This document shows, piece after piece, positions 16,745-24,800 of a stretch of 38,090 nucleotides of DNA; the stretch's first letter is position 1, and each line of letters starts with the position of its first letter. A model generated the notes under the pieces. That model did not search any database and had not been told where the DNA came from. It saw only the letters and a list, made by a program, of their open reading frames with translations. Source of the DNA: Eubacteriaceae bacterium (lineage in GTDB: Bacteria > Bacillota > Clostridia > Lachnospirales > Lachnospiraceae); NCBI GenBank assembly GCA_910575665.1, contig CAJTFB010000037.1, positions 1-38,090 of the forward strand, written 5' to 3'. The position numbers were made by a program, and so were the translations under genes.

Positions 16745-17671
16745 ATGGAAAAATCAAATCAGGATATTGTATTTAAGTCTGGTTTTGTCTCCTTGGTGGG
16801 ACGGCCGAATGTGGGAAAATCGACACTGATGAACCGAATCATTGGTCAGAAGATCGCCATAACCAGCAACAAACCCCAGACTACGAGAAATCGGATCCAG
16901 ACCATTTTTCATGACGAGAGAGGTCAGATCGTGTTTTTGGACACGCCGGGAATCCACAAGGCAAAAAATAAGCTGGGTGAGTATATGGTCACGGTGGCAG
17001 AAAGAACTTTTGATGAAGTGGATGTGATCCTCTGGCTGGTGGAGGCGGCGACCTTTATCGGCAAGGGGGAGCGGCATATTGCGGAACAGTTGAAAAAAGC
17101 GAGTATTCCTGTAATACTTGTGATGAACAAGATCGATACGGTGAAAAAAGAACATTTACTGGAGTGTATCGCCGCTTACCAGGGGCTTATGGACTTTTCC
17201 GAGATCATTCCGGTGTCCGCCAGAACCGGTGAGAGCGTGGAACATTTGATCGATGTGATGTTTGGGTATCTGCCGGAGGGACCGCAGTTTTATGATGAGG
17301 ATACAGTGACGGATCAGCCAGAACGCCAGATCGTAGCGGAACTGATCCGAGAAAAAGCGTTACGCCTTCTTTCCGACGAGATTCCCCATGGCATCGCGGT
17401 GGCGGTGGATCAGATGAAATTGCGTCATAACAATAAAAATTTATATGATATTGACGCCACGATTATCTGTGAGAGGGATTCCCATAAGGGCATCATCATT
17501 GGCAAACAGGGGAAGATGCTCAAAAAGATCGGAACCCAGTCACGGGTAGAGATCGAGGAATTTCTACAAAAGAGAGTGAACCTGAAGCTCTGGGTGAAGG
17601 TCAAGAAAGACTGGCGTGACAGCGATTTTCTTTTGAAAAATTTTGGGTACAACAAGAAGCTGGATGGATGA
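16745..17671 (+). CDS. era: GTPase Era
   Basis: This is a 308-residue essential GTPase that binds 16S rRNA and helps mature the 30S subunit. G1 is GRPNVGKS (19-26), G3 is DTPG (66-69) and G4 is NKID (128-131). The switch region ITSNKPQTTR is characteristic of Era. The C-terminal KH domain is present with the GKQGKML loop near residue 255. Start at ATG 16745 after GAGAGGAAA. It is followed by the yqzL-like gene and recO, the usual Firmicutes order, although the 143-base gap after era is larger than expected for a tight operon and shows no clear promoter. Confidence 0.97.
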   Translation: MEKSNQDIVFKSGFVSLVGRPNVGKSTLMNRIIGQKIAITSNKPQTTRNRIQTIFHDERGQIVFLDTPGIHKAKNKLGEYMVTVAERTFDEVDVILWLVEAATFIGKGERHIAEQLKKASIPVILVMNKIDTVKKEHLLECIAAYQGLMDFSEIIPVSARTGESVEHLIDVMFGYLPEGPQFYDEDTVTDQPERQIVAELIREKALRLLSDEIPHGIAVAVDQMKLRHNNKNLYDIDATIICERDSHKGIIIGKQGKMLKKIGTQSRVEIEEFLQKRVNLKLWVKVKKDWRDSDFLLKNFGYNKKLDG

Positions 17672-17814
17672 TCTGGCAGAATGTTCTAGTATAGTGGCAT
17701 TCCTTTGTGGAGAATCTATAAAGTGAACACCGGTGGATGGATTCATAGGAAAGATGATTTTCTGAACTTAAAGTGATCCTTCTGGCGGAGAAAAAAACCA
17801 CGGAGGAAACCAAT

Positions 17815-18012
17815 ATGCAGGGTGATAGCTGGAATGATTTTGCAAAAAGCGGAAAAGTATCAGATTACTTAAAATACGTAGATTCCGCAAGAAATACAAC
17901 GGATGAATATAGGGAATTTTCAGGGAGAATGAAAGAGTCTAATCGTATGGAGTCGATGCAGCATGCAGGAAAAAGTGACGGGAATGGTGCTTTCGGGCAC
18001 TCCGGTTGGTGA
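17815..18012 (+). CDS. YqzL-like small protein
   Basis: This is a 65-residue protein starting at ATG 17815, 8 bases after CGGAGG. Its N-terminus (DSWNDFAKSGKVSDYLKY) resembles the W-x-x-F-x-x-(T/S)-G pattern of YqzL, the short protein coded between era and recO in many Firmicutes. Its function is unknown. The last 50 bases overlap the start of recO in a different frame, so translation may be coupled. The second half is hydrophilic and looks unstructured. Confidence 0.7.
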   Translation: MQGDSWNDFAKSGKVSDYLKYVDSARNTTDEYREFSGRMKESNRMESMQHAGKSDGNGAFGHSGW

Positions 18013-18718
18013 AAATGACAAACGGATCGTGATACTTACAAAGGAGCGGGGCAAGATCTCCGCCTTTGCCAGAGGGGCGAGACGGGCAAAGAGCCCTTTG
18101 CTGGCGGCCTGTGAGCCTTTTACCTTTGGGGAATTTAGTGTATACCGGGGCAGAGATTCCTATACGGTATCTTCTGTCGACGTGAAAAATTATTTTTCAG
18201 AGCTCAGGGATGAACTGGAGGACATCTACATGGGAATGTATTTCTGTGAGGTGGCAGATTATTTTACCAGGGAAAATCTCGATGCCAGAGAAGTATTGAA
18301 ACTTCTCTACCAGTCACTGCGGGCGCTCAAGGTACCGTCGCTGAACCGGGTTCTTGTAAAGACGATTTTTGAATTTAAAATGATTGCAGTAAACGGGGAA
18401 GCACCCCGTTTATTTGCGTGTATCGGTTGTGGGAAAAAAGAAGAACTGTTTTATTTTCATGATCAGCAGGCGGGAATCCTGTGTGAAGATTGTTATCAGA
18501 ATGCGCCCCACGGCGGGAAGGGCGCAGTGAAAATAATGGGCACCACTACATATATTTTGCAGCGCATTCTTGCTGCTCCTATAGAAAAACTGTATACCTT
18601 CAGCGTGAAAGAACCGGTGCAGAAGGAATTGGAACAGGTGGTAAAAAGATATTATTCGACAAGAGTAGACCGCCGGTTTCAGACAATTGAGTTTATTGAA
18701 ATGCTAAACCTCGTTTGA
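17963..18718 (+). CDS. recO: DNA repair protein RecO
   Basis: This is a 251-residue recombination mediator that helps load RecA at single-stranded gaps with RecR. The N-terminal OB fold (VTGMVLSGTPVGENDKRIVI and the basic KISAFARGARRAKSP) is typical, and a four-cysteine zinc site follows (CIGC and, about 20 residues on, CEDC). The start at ATG 17963 lies inside the preceding small gene with GGAG about 10 bases upstream. The 3' end overlaps the convergent D-lactate dehydrogenase gene by 15 bases, which leaves no room for a terminator between them. Confidence 0.95.
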   Translation: MQEKVTGMVLSGTPVGENDKRIVILTKERGKISAFARGARRAKSPLLAACEPFTFGEFSVYRGRDSYTVSSVDVKNYFSELRDELEDIYMGMYFCEVADYFTRENLDAREVLKLLYQSLRALKVPSLNRVLVKTIFEFKMIAVNGEAPRLFACIGCGKKEELFYFHDQQAGILCEDCYQNAPHGGKGAVKIMGTTTYILQRILAAPIEKLYTFSVKEPVQKELEQVVKRYYSTRVDRRFQTIEFIEMLNLV

Positions 18719-19675
18719 GCATTTTCCCGTGTGAAAATATTCCTCCAGATTGGAAAGGGTAACGCTGGCGATATTTTTTAGTGCTTCCTCTGTGAGAAAG
18801 GCCTGGTGGGAGGTGAGAATGACATTGGGACGGGATACCAGGATTGAGAGGATATCATCCTTGATCACGATATTGGAGAAATCCTCATAAAATAAATCCG
18901 ATTCCTCCTCGTACACGTCCAGTCCCGCTGCTCCGATCTTGCCAGAAGTCAGTCCATCCAGAAGTGCCTGGCTCTCGATCAGGCTTCCTCTGGAAGTGTT
19001 GATGATATAGACACCCCGTTTCATCCGGGCAATGCTGTCTTTATTGATCAGGTGGTGAGATTCCCTGGTCAGCGGACAGTGGAGAGATATGATGTCACTT
19101 TTGGCAAACAGCGTGTCCAGGTCTGCATAAGGAATATCCGAATCCTCTATCGGATAGGGATCATAGGCGATGATCTCCGCTCCGAATCCCCGGCAGATAT
19201 TGATAAATACCCGTCCGATTTGGCCAGTGCCGATGACGCCGATGGTCTTACCGTGGATATCAAAGCCGATCAGGCGGTTCAGGCTGAAATTAAAATCCCT
19301 GGTCCGGATGTATGCCTTGTGTATCTTCCGGTTCAGTGTAAGGAGCAGCGCCATGGCGTGTTCTGCCACAGCGTAGGGAGAGTAATAGGGAACACGCAGT
19401 ACTTTTATCTTTCCCTTTGCAGCCTGAATGTCTACATTGTTAAAACCGGAACACCGCATGGCGAGAACGGGAACCTGTTCTTCGTGGAGAGTATCGATCA
19501 CGGTCTTGTCAATCTCATCGTTGACAAAGGCGATGACTCCGTCATAACCACGGACCAGTTTGCATGTTTTGGGCGTCAGTTTTCCCTCAAAATAATCAAT
19601 TTCTAATGATTCATTGTATTCGTCAAACCATATTTTGTCATATGGCTTCGTATCAAAAAAAGCAATTTTTTTCAT
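18704..19675 (-). CDS. D-lactate dehydrogenase (D-2-hydroxyacid dehydrogenase)
   Basis: This is a 323-residue NAD-dependent enzyme that reduces pyruvate to D-lactate, regenerating NAD in fermentation. The dinucleotide motif is GTGQIG (149-154) with Asp172 favouring NAD. The catalytic residues Arg229, Glu258 and His290 have the spacing seen in characterised D-lactate dehydrogenases. I start at ATG 19675, behind GGAGG; a longer frame to 19735 would run through hairpin sequence. The 5' leader holds three inverted repeats. It is convergent with recO. Another 2-hydroxyacid substrate cannot be excluded. Confidence 0.85.
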   Translation of the reverse strand: MKKIAFFDTKPYDKIWFDEYNESLEIDYFEGKLTPKTCKLVRGYDGVIAFVNDEIDKTVIDTLHEEQVPVLAMRCSGFNNVDIQAAKGKIKVLRVPYYSPYAVAEHAMALLLTLNRKIHKAYIRTRDFNFSLNRLIGFDIHGKTIGVIGTGQIGRVFINICRGFGAEIIAYDPYPIEDSDIPYADLDTLFAKSDIISLHCPLTRESHHLINKDSIARMKRGVYIINTSRGSLIESQALLDGLTSGKIGAAGLDVYEEESDLFYEDFSNIVIKDDILSILVSRPNVILTSHQAFLTEEALKNIASVTLSNLEEYFHTGKCSNEV

Positions 19676-19688
19676 GTTTTCCTCCATC

Positions 19689-19766
19689 TGCGCACGTTTT
19701 TTGCGCATCACACAAGTTTGGGCGTGCGCGCACAAACTTGATAGGTTGAAAGATTTCTTTCAACCT
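19689..19766 (-). promoter_or_regulatory. Three consecutive inverted repeats in the D-lactate dehydrogenase leader
   Basis: Going upstream from the gene there are TGCGCA/TGCGCA (19689-19694 and 19702-19707), CAAGTTTG/CAAACTTG (19713-19720 and 19733-19740, enclosing the palindrome GTGCGCGCAC), and AGGTTGAAAG/CTTTCAACCT (19743-19752 and 19757-19766, 4-base loop). I could not place a good promoter here. The repeats may be operators or RNA hairpins of a regulated leader. Confidence 0.5.
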
Positions 19767-19870
19767 TGCAACCTTTCTTCTGTGTATTGTTCCCACGGCA
19801 GAACCGCCGGGGAAGTGCCATGTTACCCCTATCTTTGCCGGTTGTTTATCCGAATATACATAGCGTTTTT

Positions 19871-19899
19871 TTCACAAAATGACAAAAATTTCATACAAT
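19871..19899 (+). promoter_or_regulatory. Promoter of the SsuBC-type transporter
   Basis: TTCACA (19871-19876) and TACAAT (19894-19899) are 17 bases apart, each one mismatch from consensus. Transcription would begin about 20 bases before the ATPase start codon. Confidence 0.65.
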
Positions 19900-19926
19900 G
19901 AGATATATCCACAGGGGAGGCAGCGT

Positions 19927-20700
19927 ATGGGAAATATTTTGTCATTTCGTCATATATCCTATTCCTACCACAGTGTAAACGGAGAAACCCTCGCTTTAGA
20001 TGATCTGAGTTTTGATGTGAAAGACGGAGAATTTCTCGCTGTCGTCGGTCCAAGCGGCTGCGGCAAATCCACCCTGCTTTCTATCATTGCCGGCCTGATC
20101 GAGCCGGATTCCGGAGAGGTTTTGATTGAAAATACACAGCGGGATAAATCAGGTGTCAATATCGGTTATATGCTTCAGAGAGATCATCTTCTGGACTGGA
20201 AAAATACCTGGCAGAATGCGGCGCTGGGCTTATCGATTCAGAAGAAAAACTGGGACGGGGACAAAATCATGCTGCTGAATCATCTGTTTCAGACCTATGG
20301 TCTGGTGTCTTTTGAAAAAGCAAAGCCATCAGAGCTCTCCGGCGGCATGCGTCAGAGAGTTGCCCTGATCCGTACACTGTTGATGGAACCAGATCTGCTT
20401 CTTCTGGACGAACCATTTTCCGCACTGGACTACCAGACAAGACTGGAGGTCTCGGACGATATCTGGAAGATTATAAAAAAAGAAAAAAAGACGGCGATTC
20501 TTATCACCCATGATATTTCGGAAGCCATCAGTATGGGGGATCGGGTTCTGGTCCTTACCTCAAGACCGGCTCAGTTGAAAAAAGAGATATGTATCGACCT
20601 CAGCTATGAGGGGGAGATCACTCCGTTCAAGGCGAGAAGTACACCGGAATTTCAAGATTATTTCAATGAAATATGGGAGGAATTGAACGGTGGAAAATAA
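19927..20700 (+). CDS. SsuB/TauB-type ABC transporter ATPase
   Basis: This is a 257-residue importer ATPase with Walker A GPSGCGKST, signature LSGGMRQR, Walker B LLLLDEPFSAL and switch His ITHD. The pattern DHLLDWKN and the RPAQLKKEI region fit the nitrate/sulfonate/taurine/thiamine-precursor subclass. I start at ATG 19927 after GGGGAGG; an in-frame ATG at 19879 lacks a site. It overlaps the permease gene by 11 bases. The substrate cannot be read from the ATPase. Confidence 0.9.
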   Translation: MGNILSFRHISYSYHSVNGETLALDDLSFDVKDGEFLAVVGPSGCGKSTLLSIIAGLIEPDSGEVLIENTQRDKSGVNIGYMLQRDHLLDWKNTWQNAALGLSIQKKNWDGDKIMLLNHLFQTYGLVSFEKAKPSELSGGMRQRVALIRTLLMEPDLLLLDEPFSALDYQTRLEVSDDIWKIIKKEKKTAILITHDISEAISMGDRVLVLTSRPAQLKKEICIDLSYEGEITPFKARSTPEFQDYFNEIWEELNGGK

Positions 20701-21517
20701 CATATCAATCCGTACATTAAAACGAAGTCTTTCTGGGGACATATCGGAACGCCAGCGGGAATTTATCCTTTCCTGCATCCGTCAGAAACGGAAGGTGAGG
20801 GTTCTCCAGATCAGTATATTTATTCTTTTTATCCTGGTCTGGGAGGTAACCGCTCATTTTGGCATCATTGACCCCTTTGTATTCAGTAGTCCCTCCCGCA
20901 TGGCAGAATGTTTTGTCCAGCTCTCGGCAGACGGAAGCATTTACTACCACATCGGGGTGACATTGTTTGAAACCTTTTTAAGTTTCTTTTTTATCATGTT
21001 TTTTGGAATTCTCACTGCCATCCTGCTCTGGTGGAACGATACGGTGGCAAAGGTGAGCGAGCCCTATCTGGTGGTGCTGAACAGTTTGCCCAAAACCGCC
21101 CTTGCCCCGGTGTTTATCGTATGGCTGGGAAATAATATGAAGACCATCATAGTGGCGGCTGTATCGGTGGCTGTCTTCGGAAGCATTATCACACTGTTTA
21201 CCGCCTTCTGTTCCGTGGAGGAGGAGAAGATCAAACTGATCCGCACGCTGGGAGGAAATCGCATCGACATACTGAGGTATATTGTCCTGCCAGGAAATGC
21301 CCACACCATCGTCAGCAATATGAAGGTCAATATCGGATTGTCCCTGGTGGGGGTGATCATCGGTGAATTTCTCGCCGCCAATGCTGGGCTGGGCTATCTG
21401 ATTGTATACGGAAGCCAGGTGTTTAAACTAGATTATGTGATCTTAAGCATTGTGATCCTGTGTATTGTGGCCACCGGGCTCTATAAGGGGCTGGAGGCGC
21501 TGGAAAAGCATTGGTGA
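20690..21517 (+). CDS. SsuC/TauC-type ABC transporter permease
   Basis: This is a 275-residue membrane protein of the nitrate/sulfonate/taurine importer type, with about six helices. The conserved cytoplasmic EAA-like loop is visible as RTLGGNRIDILRYIVLPGN. It starts at GTG 20690, 9 bases after GGGAGG, inside the end of the ATPase gene. The usual periplasmic-type binding protein gene is not in the window next to it, so the transporter either relies on a binding protein encoded elsewhere or lost it. A strong terminator follows 23 bases after the stop. Confidence 0.9.
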   Translation: MENNISIRTLKRSLSGDISERQREFILSCIRQKRKVRVLQISIFILFILVWEVTAHFGIIDPFVFSSPSRMAECFVQLSADGSIYYHIGVTLFETFLSFFFIMFFGILTAILLWWNDTVAKVSEPYLVVLNSLPKTALAPVFIVWLGNNMKTIIVAAVSVAVFGSIITLFTAFCSVEEEKIKLIRTLGGNRIDILRYIVLPGNAHTIVSNMKVNIGLSLVGVIIGEFLAANAGLGYLIVYGSQVFKLDYVILSIVILCIVATGLYKGLEALEKHW

Positions 21518-21540
21518 AATCATAAAATTTTTATGAAGGA

Positions 21541-21587
21541 AAAGTCTGACAAACGCCTTGAAACAGTTGTTTTGTCGGACTTTTTTG
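21541..21587 (+). terminator. Intrinsic terminator of the SsuBC-type operon
   Basis: AAAAGTCTGACAAA (21541-21554) pairs over 14 bases with 21572-21585 (one wobble), and TTTTTT (21582-21587) closes it. Confidence 0.85.
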
Positions 21588-21640
21588 TGCAGGGAACCGC
21601 AGACAGACAAAAAGACAGAGTGGAACCTAGTATTTTTTTG

Positions 21641-21669
21641 TTGAATTATGCGTAAAAATATGGTAGCAT
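21641..21669 (+). promoter_or_regulatory. Promoter of the M60 peptidase gene
   Basis: TTGAAT (21641-21646) lies 17 bases from TAGCAT (21664-21669), which is preceded by TGG as an extended -10. It implies a leader of about 125 bases. Confidence 0.5.
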
Positions 21670-21681
21670 TACCCAAAATGG

Positions 21682-21776
21682 CTAAAACAGTGGTTAGAGT
21701 CATGAGGAACGGAGCAATGCGACAGCCCGTTGTTTTAGTTTTAGTCATGAAATTATTTGTGCCGCCTCTGGCGGCA
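21682..21776 (+). ncRNA. Candidate structured leader RNA before the M60 peptidase gene
   Basis: An outer stem CTAAAACA (21682-21689) with TGTTTTAG (21731-21738) encloses about 40 bases, including ACGG/CCGT (21709-21712 and 21727-21730). A second hairpin, TGCCGCC/GGCGGCA with a 3-base loop (21760-21776), is followed by TATTTTG and lies 26 bases before the start codon. This layout of a folded upstream part and a terminator-like hairpin resembles a riboswitch or attenuator. It does not match any class I can recall, including the cyclic di-GMP classes. Confidence 0.4.
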
Positions 21777-21802
21777 TATTTTGAAAGAAAGGAAGCGAGA
21801 GA

Positions 21803-24800
21803 ATGAGGAGATTAATTGCTATTCTGCTCACCGGATGTCTGGCTTTTCAGACCTGGACAGCGGCGGCTGTACCGGCAAGTGCTGGTTCCAAGACGGAAAA
21901 AACAGCCCAGGAGAGCAGTGAAAATTCGAATCGTGAAAGTGTGTCACAGACAGAGAGCGGACTGGAAGTAGAAATCCGATCTTCCCGTCTGTTCCCTTTT
22001 CAGGGAAAGGCAACGATACAGATCCGTGGCGGCGAGGTAGAAGAATCCAAAGAGCTGCAATTTAGCGGTTCCGATTCGACCTCGGCAAGCCAGCGGTTTG
22101 ATGTCCCCCAGGGAGATTACACTGTTACGATCAAGTCCGATAAATTTGCTGACTACAAACAGAAGGTTCAGGTGTCCAAGGGCTGGGTGTCAAAGATTCA
22201 GGTTTGGGCGGCCAGGTATGAGAACGGAAGAGGGGCCAGTCCCGGATGGATCCGTCAGGGAGATATCAATGGGGATGGCATGATTGACCAGAAGGATACC
22301 GAACTGATGTTGTCAGCGGTCCGGGAAGATCCGAAAAAAAGCGATACCGATCTGAACCAGGATGGAAATACGGATCTGGTGGATCTACAAAACCTGGTAC
22401 AGGGAATCGATGAAAAACAGGAATCCAATATCGAAAAGCTGGCGCTTCTCAGAAAAGTGCAGACCGTCGAGGGAACGACGGTAGAGGGCAGCATGGAAGC
22501 CTTTCTCAGCCGTTCCGAAGGCATTGTTTTGAAACCATCCAACGCCGGTGCTGCGATCTCAGCAGACAATCCAGTGGCCCTTGAATTTACATTGGCAGAG
22601 GATGGGGCACAGGATACGGAAGATATCCCAAAGATACAGGGGATCGCTATTCATGCGCCGATGAAAGCGGAAGAGGGAGAGGATGTGTCCAGTGAGATCC
22701 TGGATGGAGAAGCACAAATAGTTGCTGTCGATGAGAAGGGGAATGAACAGGAGCTAACGCTTCCTCTTGCCTCAGAATCGAAGCAGAGCATGTCATTAAG
22801 GGCATATTCGGCGAATCCGAAGGTTCATGTGGATGCAGACGGTTCACTGATCCTGGATTTTGGAACCCAGATCGCTGTTAAGAGAGTAACGATTAAGATC
22901 ACAGGTACGAAAAAAACCGAGCCGCTGGTCAACCTGGCGAAGGTGGAGTTTGTCAACAACATGGAGGACCGCATCGCCCCTCCGAATCTTGACATACCGA
23001 CGCTGAATGCCCCGGTATCGGAAAATAAGGCTTTGACAGTGTCCTGGGATGCACAGACCAATATTACAGGTTATGAAGTCTACGTGTCTGGTCCAGTGAA
23101 AGGCCAGGCAGAAAATGTGACACAGATCATCCGTGTCTCCGGTACAGTACATACGATCAGTGGGATCAATGATAAAGAGTTAATTAATTTTGAAAAATAT
23201 AAAATTAAGGTACGTTCGGTAAATGGGGACTGGAAGAGTCCCTGGTCCAATGAGCAGACCGGAATTCCTAAACCTCAGAAGCTGCCGGCTCCCCCGGATT
23301 ATGTAAAAGCAGAAGGGGGATACCGCTCCATCAGCGTGTCATGGAAGGACATGGAAGATGCAGCTGGTTATATGGTATATTACAAAAAGTCAACAGATAC
23401 AGAATTTGTTCCGGTGGTGAAAGATTTCCAGCCAGTACAGGCAGGAACCGGAAAGCTGGAGGATGCGCGTTACGTGATATCTGGCCTGGAGGACAATGTA
23501 GAATATTCGGTGTATGTTATAAGCTGGAATGAGCTGGGATGGGGCAAGGCTTCTCTTGTATCCTCAGCAGTTACGAAGGATGACAGCCCGCCTCAGCTTC
23601 CGACGTATAAGCTGTTAAATACCTCCAAAGGCGAGGGTGTATTGAGCGACCATATCATAAATGCTACTATCGGTGGAAGCGGGGGAGCTAAGATGGTTAG
23701 CAGCCCGTTAGATACATCTGCTGGCAGTGCGCTGGGACTGGTGGATAATAATTTTGGCTCCTACTGGATCAAGTCTGACTGGGATGACGGAGTCGCTTAT
23801 CCAAGTCTTGGCAAGGGAATGATCATAACTCTGGATGATGATTATCCGATGAACTATATAACCTTTGCGGCCGCTGATCAGAAAACTTCGGTGGACGTTG
23901 TGAGGATCGGATACTGGAACAAGGAAAATCCAGATAAGGAGCAGATCGTAAACGCCCGCCTGATCCAGAAGAAAGATGAAAATAATAATCCTTATTATAT
24001 TGTAAAATTTGACGGCGCGATCACGGCGAATAAGATCCACATGTGCCTTGGCAGAAGCTGGGGAGGTTCTGGAGATCTCATGGTCGGGGAGATACATTTT
24101 CACAAATATGACTCCCTGGAAGATGATATCATGAAACTGTATGAAGATGAGATGCATACGACCCTGCGTAAAGATGTGACAGAAGCTGTCATCGCAGCCC
24201 TGGAAGAACGGCTCAATAGGATAGATGAAGAGAGCGGAGAAAAACATCCTCTGTTCCAGGAGCTGACACTGGAGATCAAGACGGCAAGAGAGATATTGAA
24301 TTCCAAGCTGGACCCTTCTCTTAGAGTGGAAAACAGGATCACAGGGCAGAAGGATAAACATCTTGGCTTTGGCGGCTTAAATCCATGGCAGCCGCTGGGA
24401 AAGGCTGCTTATGCCGGCGAGACACTTCTGGTATATGTGGGACATAACACAAAGAGAACCGGAGATTCCACCAATCTGCAGCTGATCGTGACCCAGCATC
24501 ACGCAGAGGCAGATAGTCTTGCCAAAGGGATCAATCTAAAGATAGGACGAAATGAGATCACGGTTCCGCAGCTCACTTCCAATACATTTGAGAGGGGCGG
24601 TCAGCTCTACATCGCTTACACAGGAAATAATTCCTCTGACCAGTATGCTGTCCGTATCAGCGGCGGTAGCAGTATTCCAGTATTAAGCGTCTACGGGAAG
24701 ACCGGCAGTGAGCGGACGGAGGCCATCAGCGCCTATGTAAAACAGCTTGAGAGCTATGTAAACACGATTCAGCCGGGACACGATGAAAAACATACTGGCA

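Noticed and set aside
21676-21802. Cyclic di-GMP riboswitch before the M60 gene
   Set aside because: The conserved ACGCAAAG-type core and GNRA-type loop positions of that class are absent; I keep it only as an unclassified leader.
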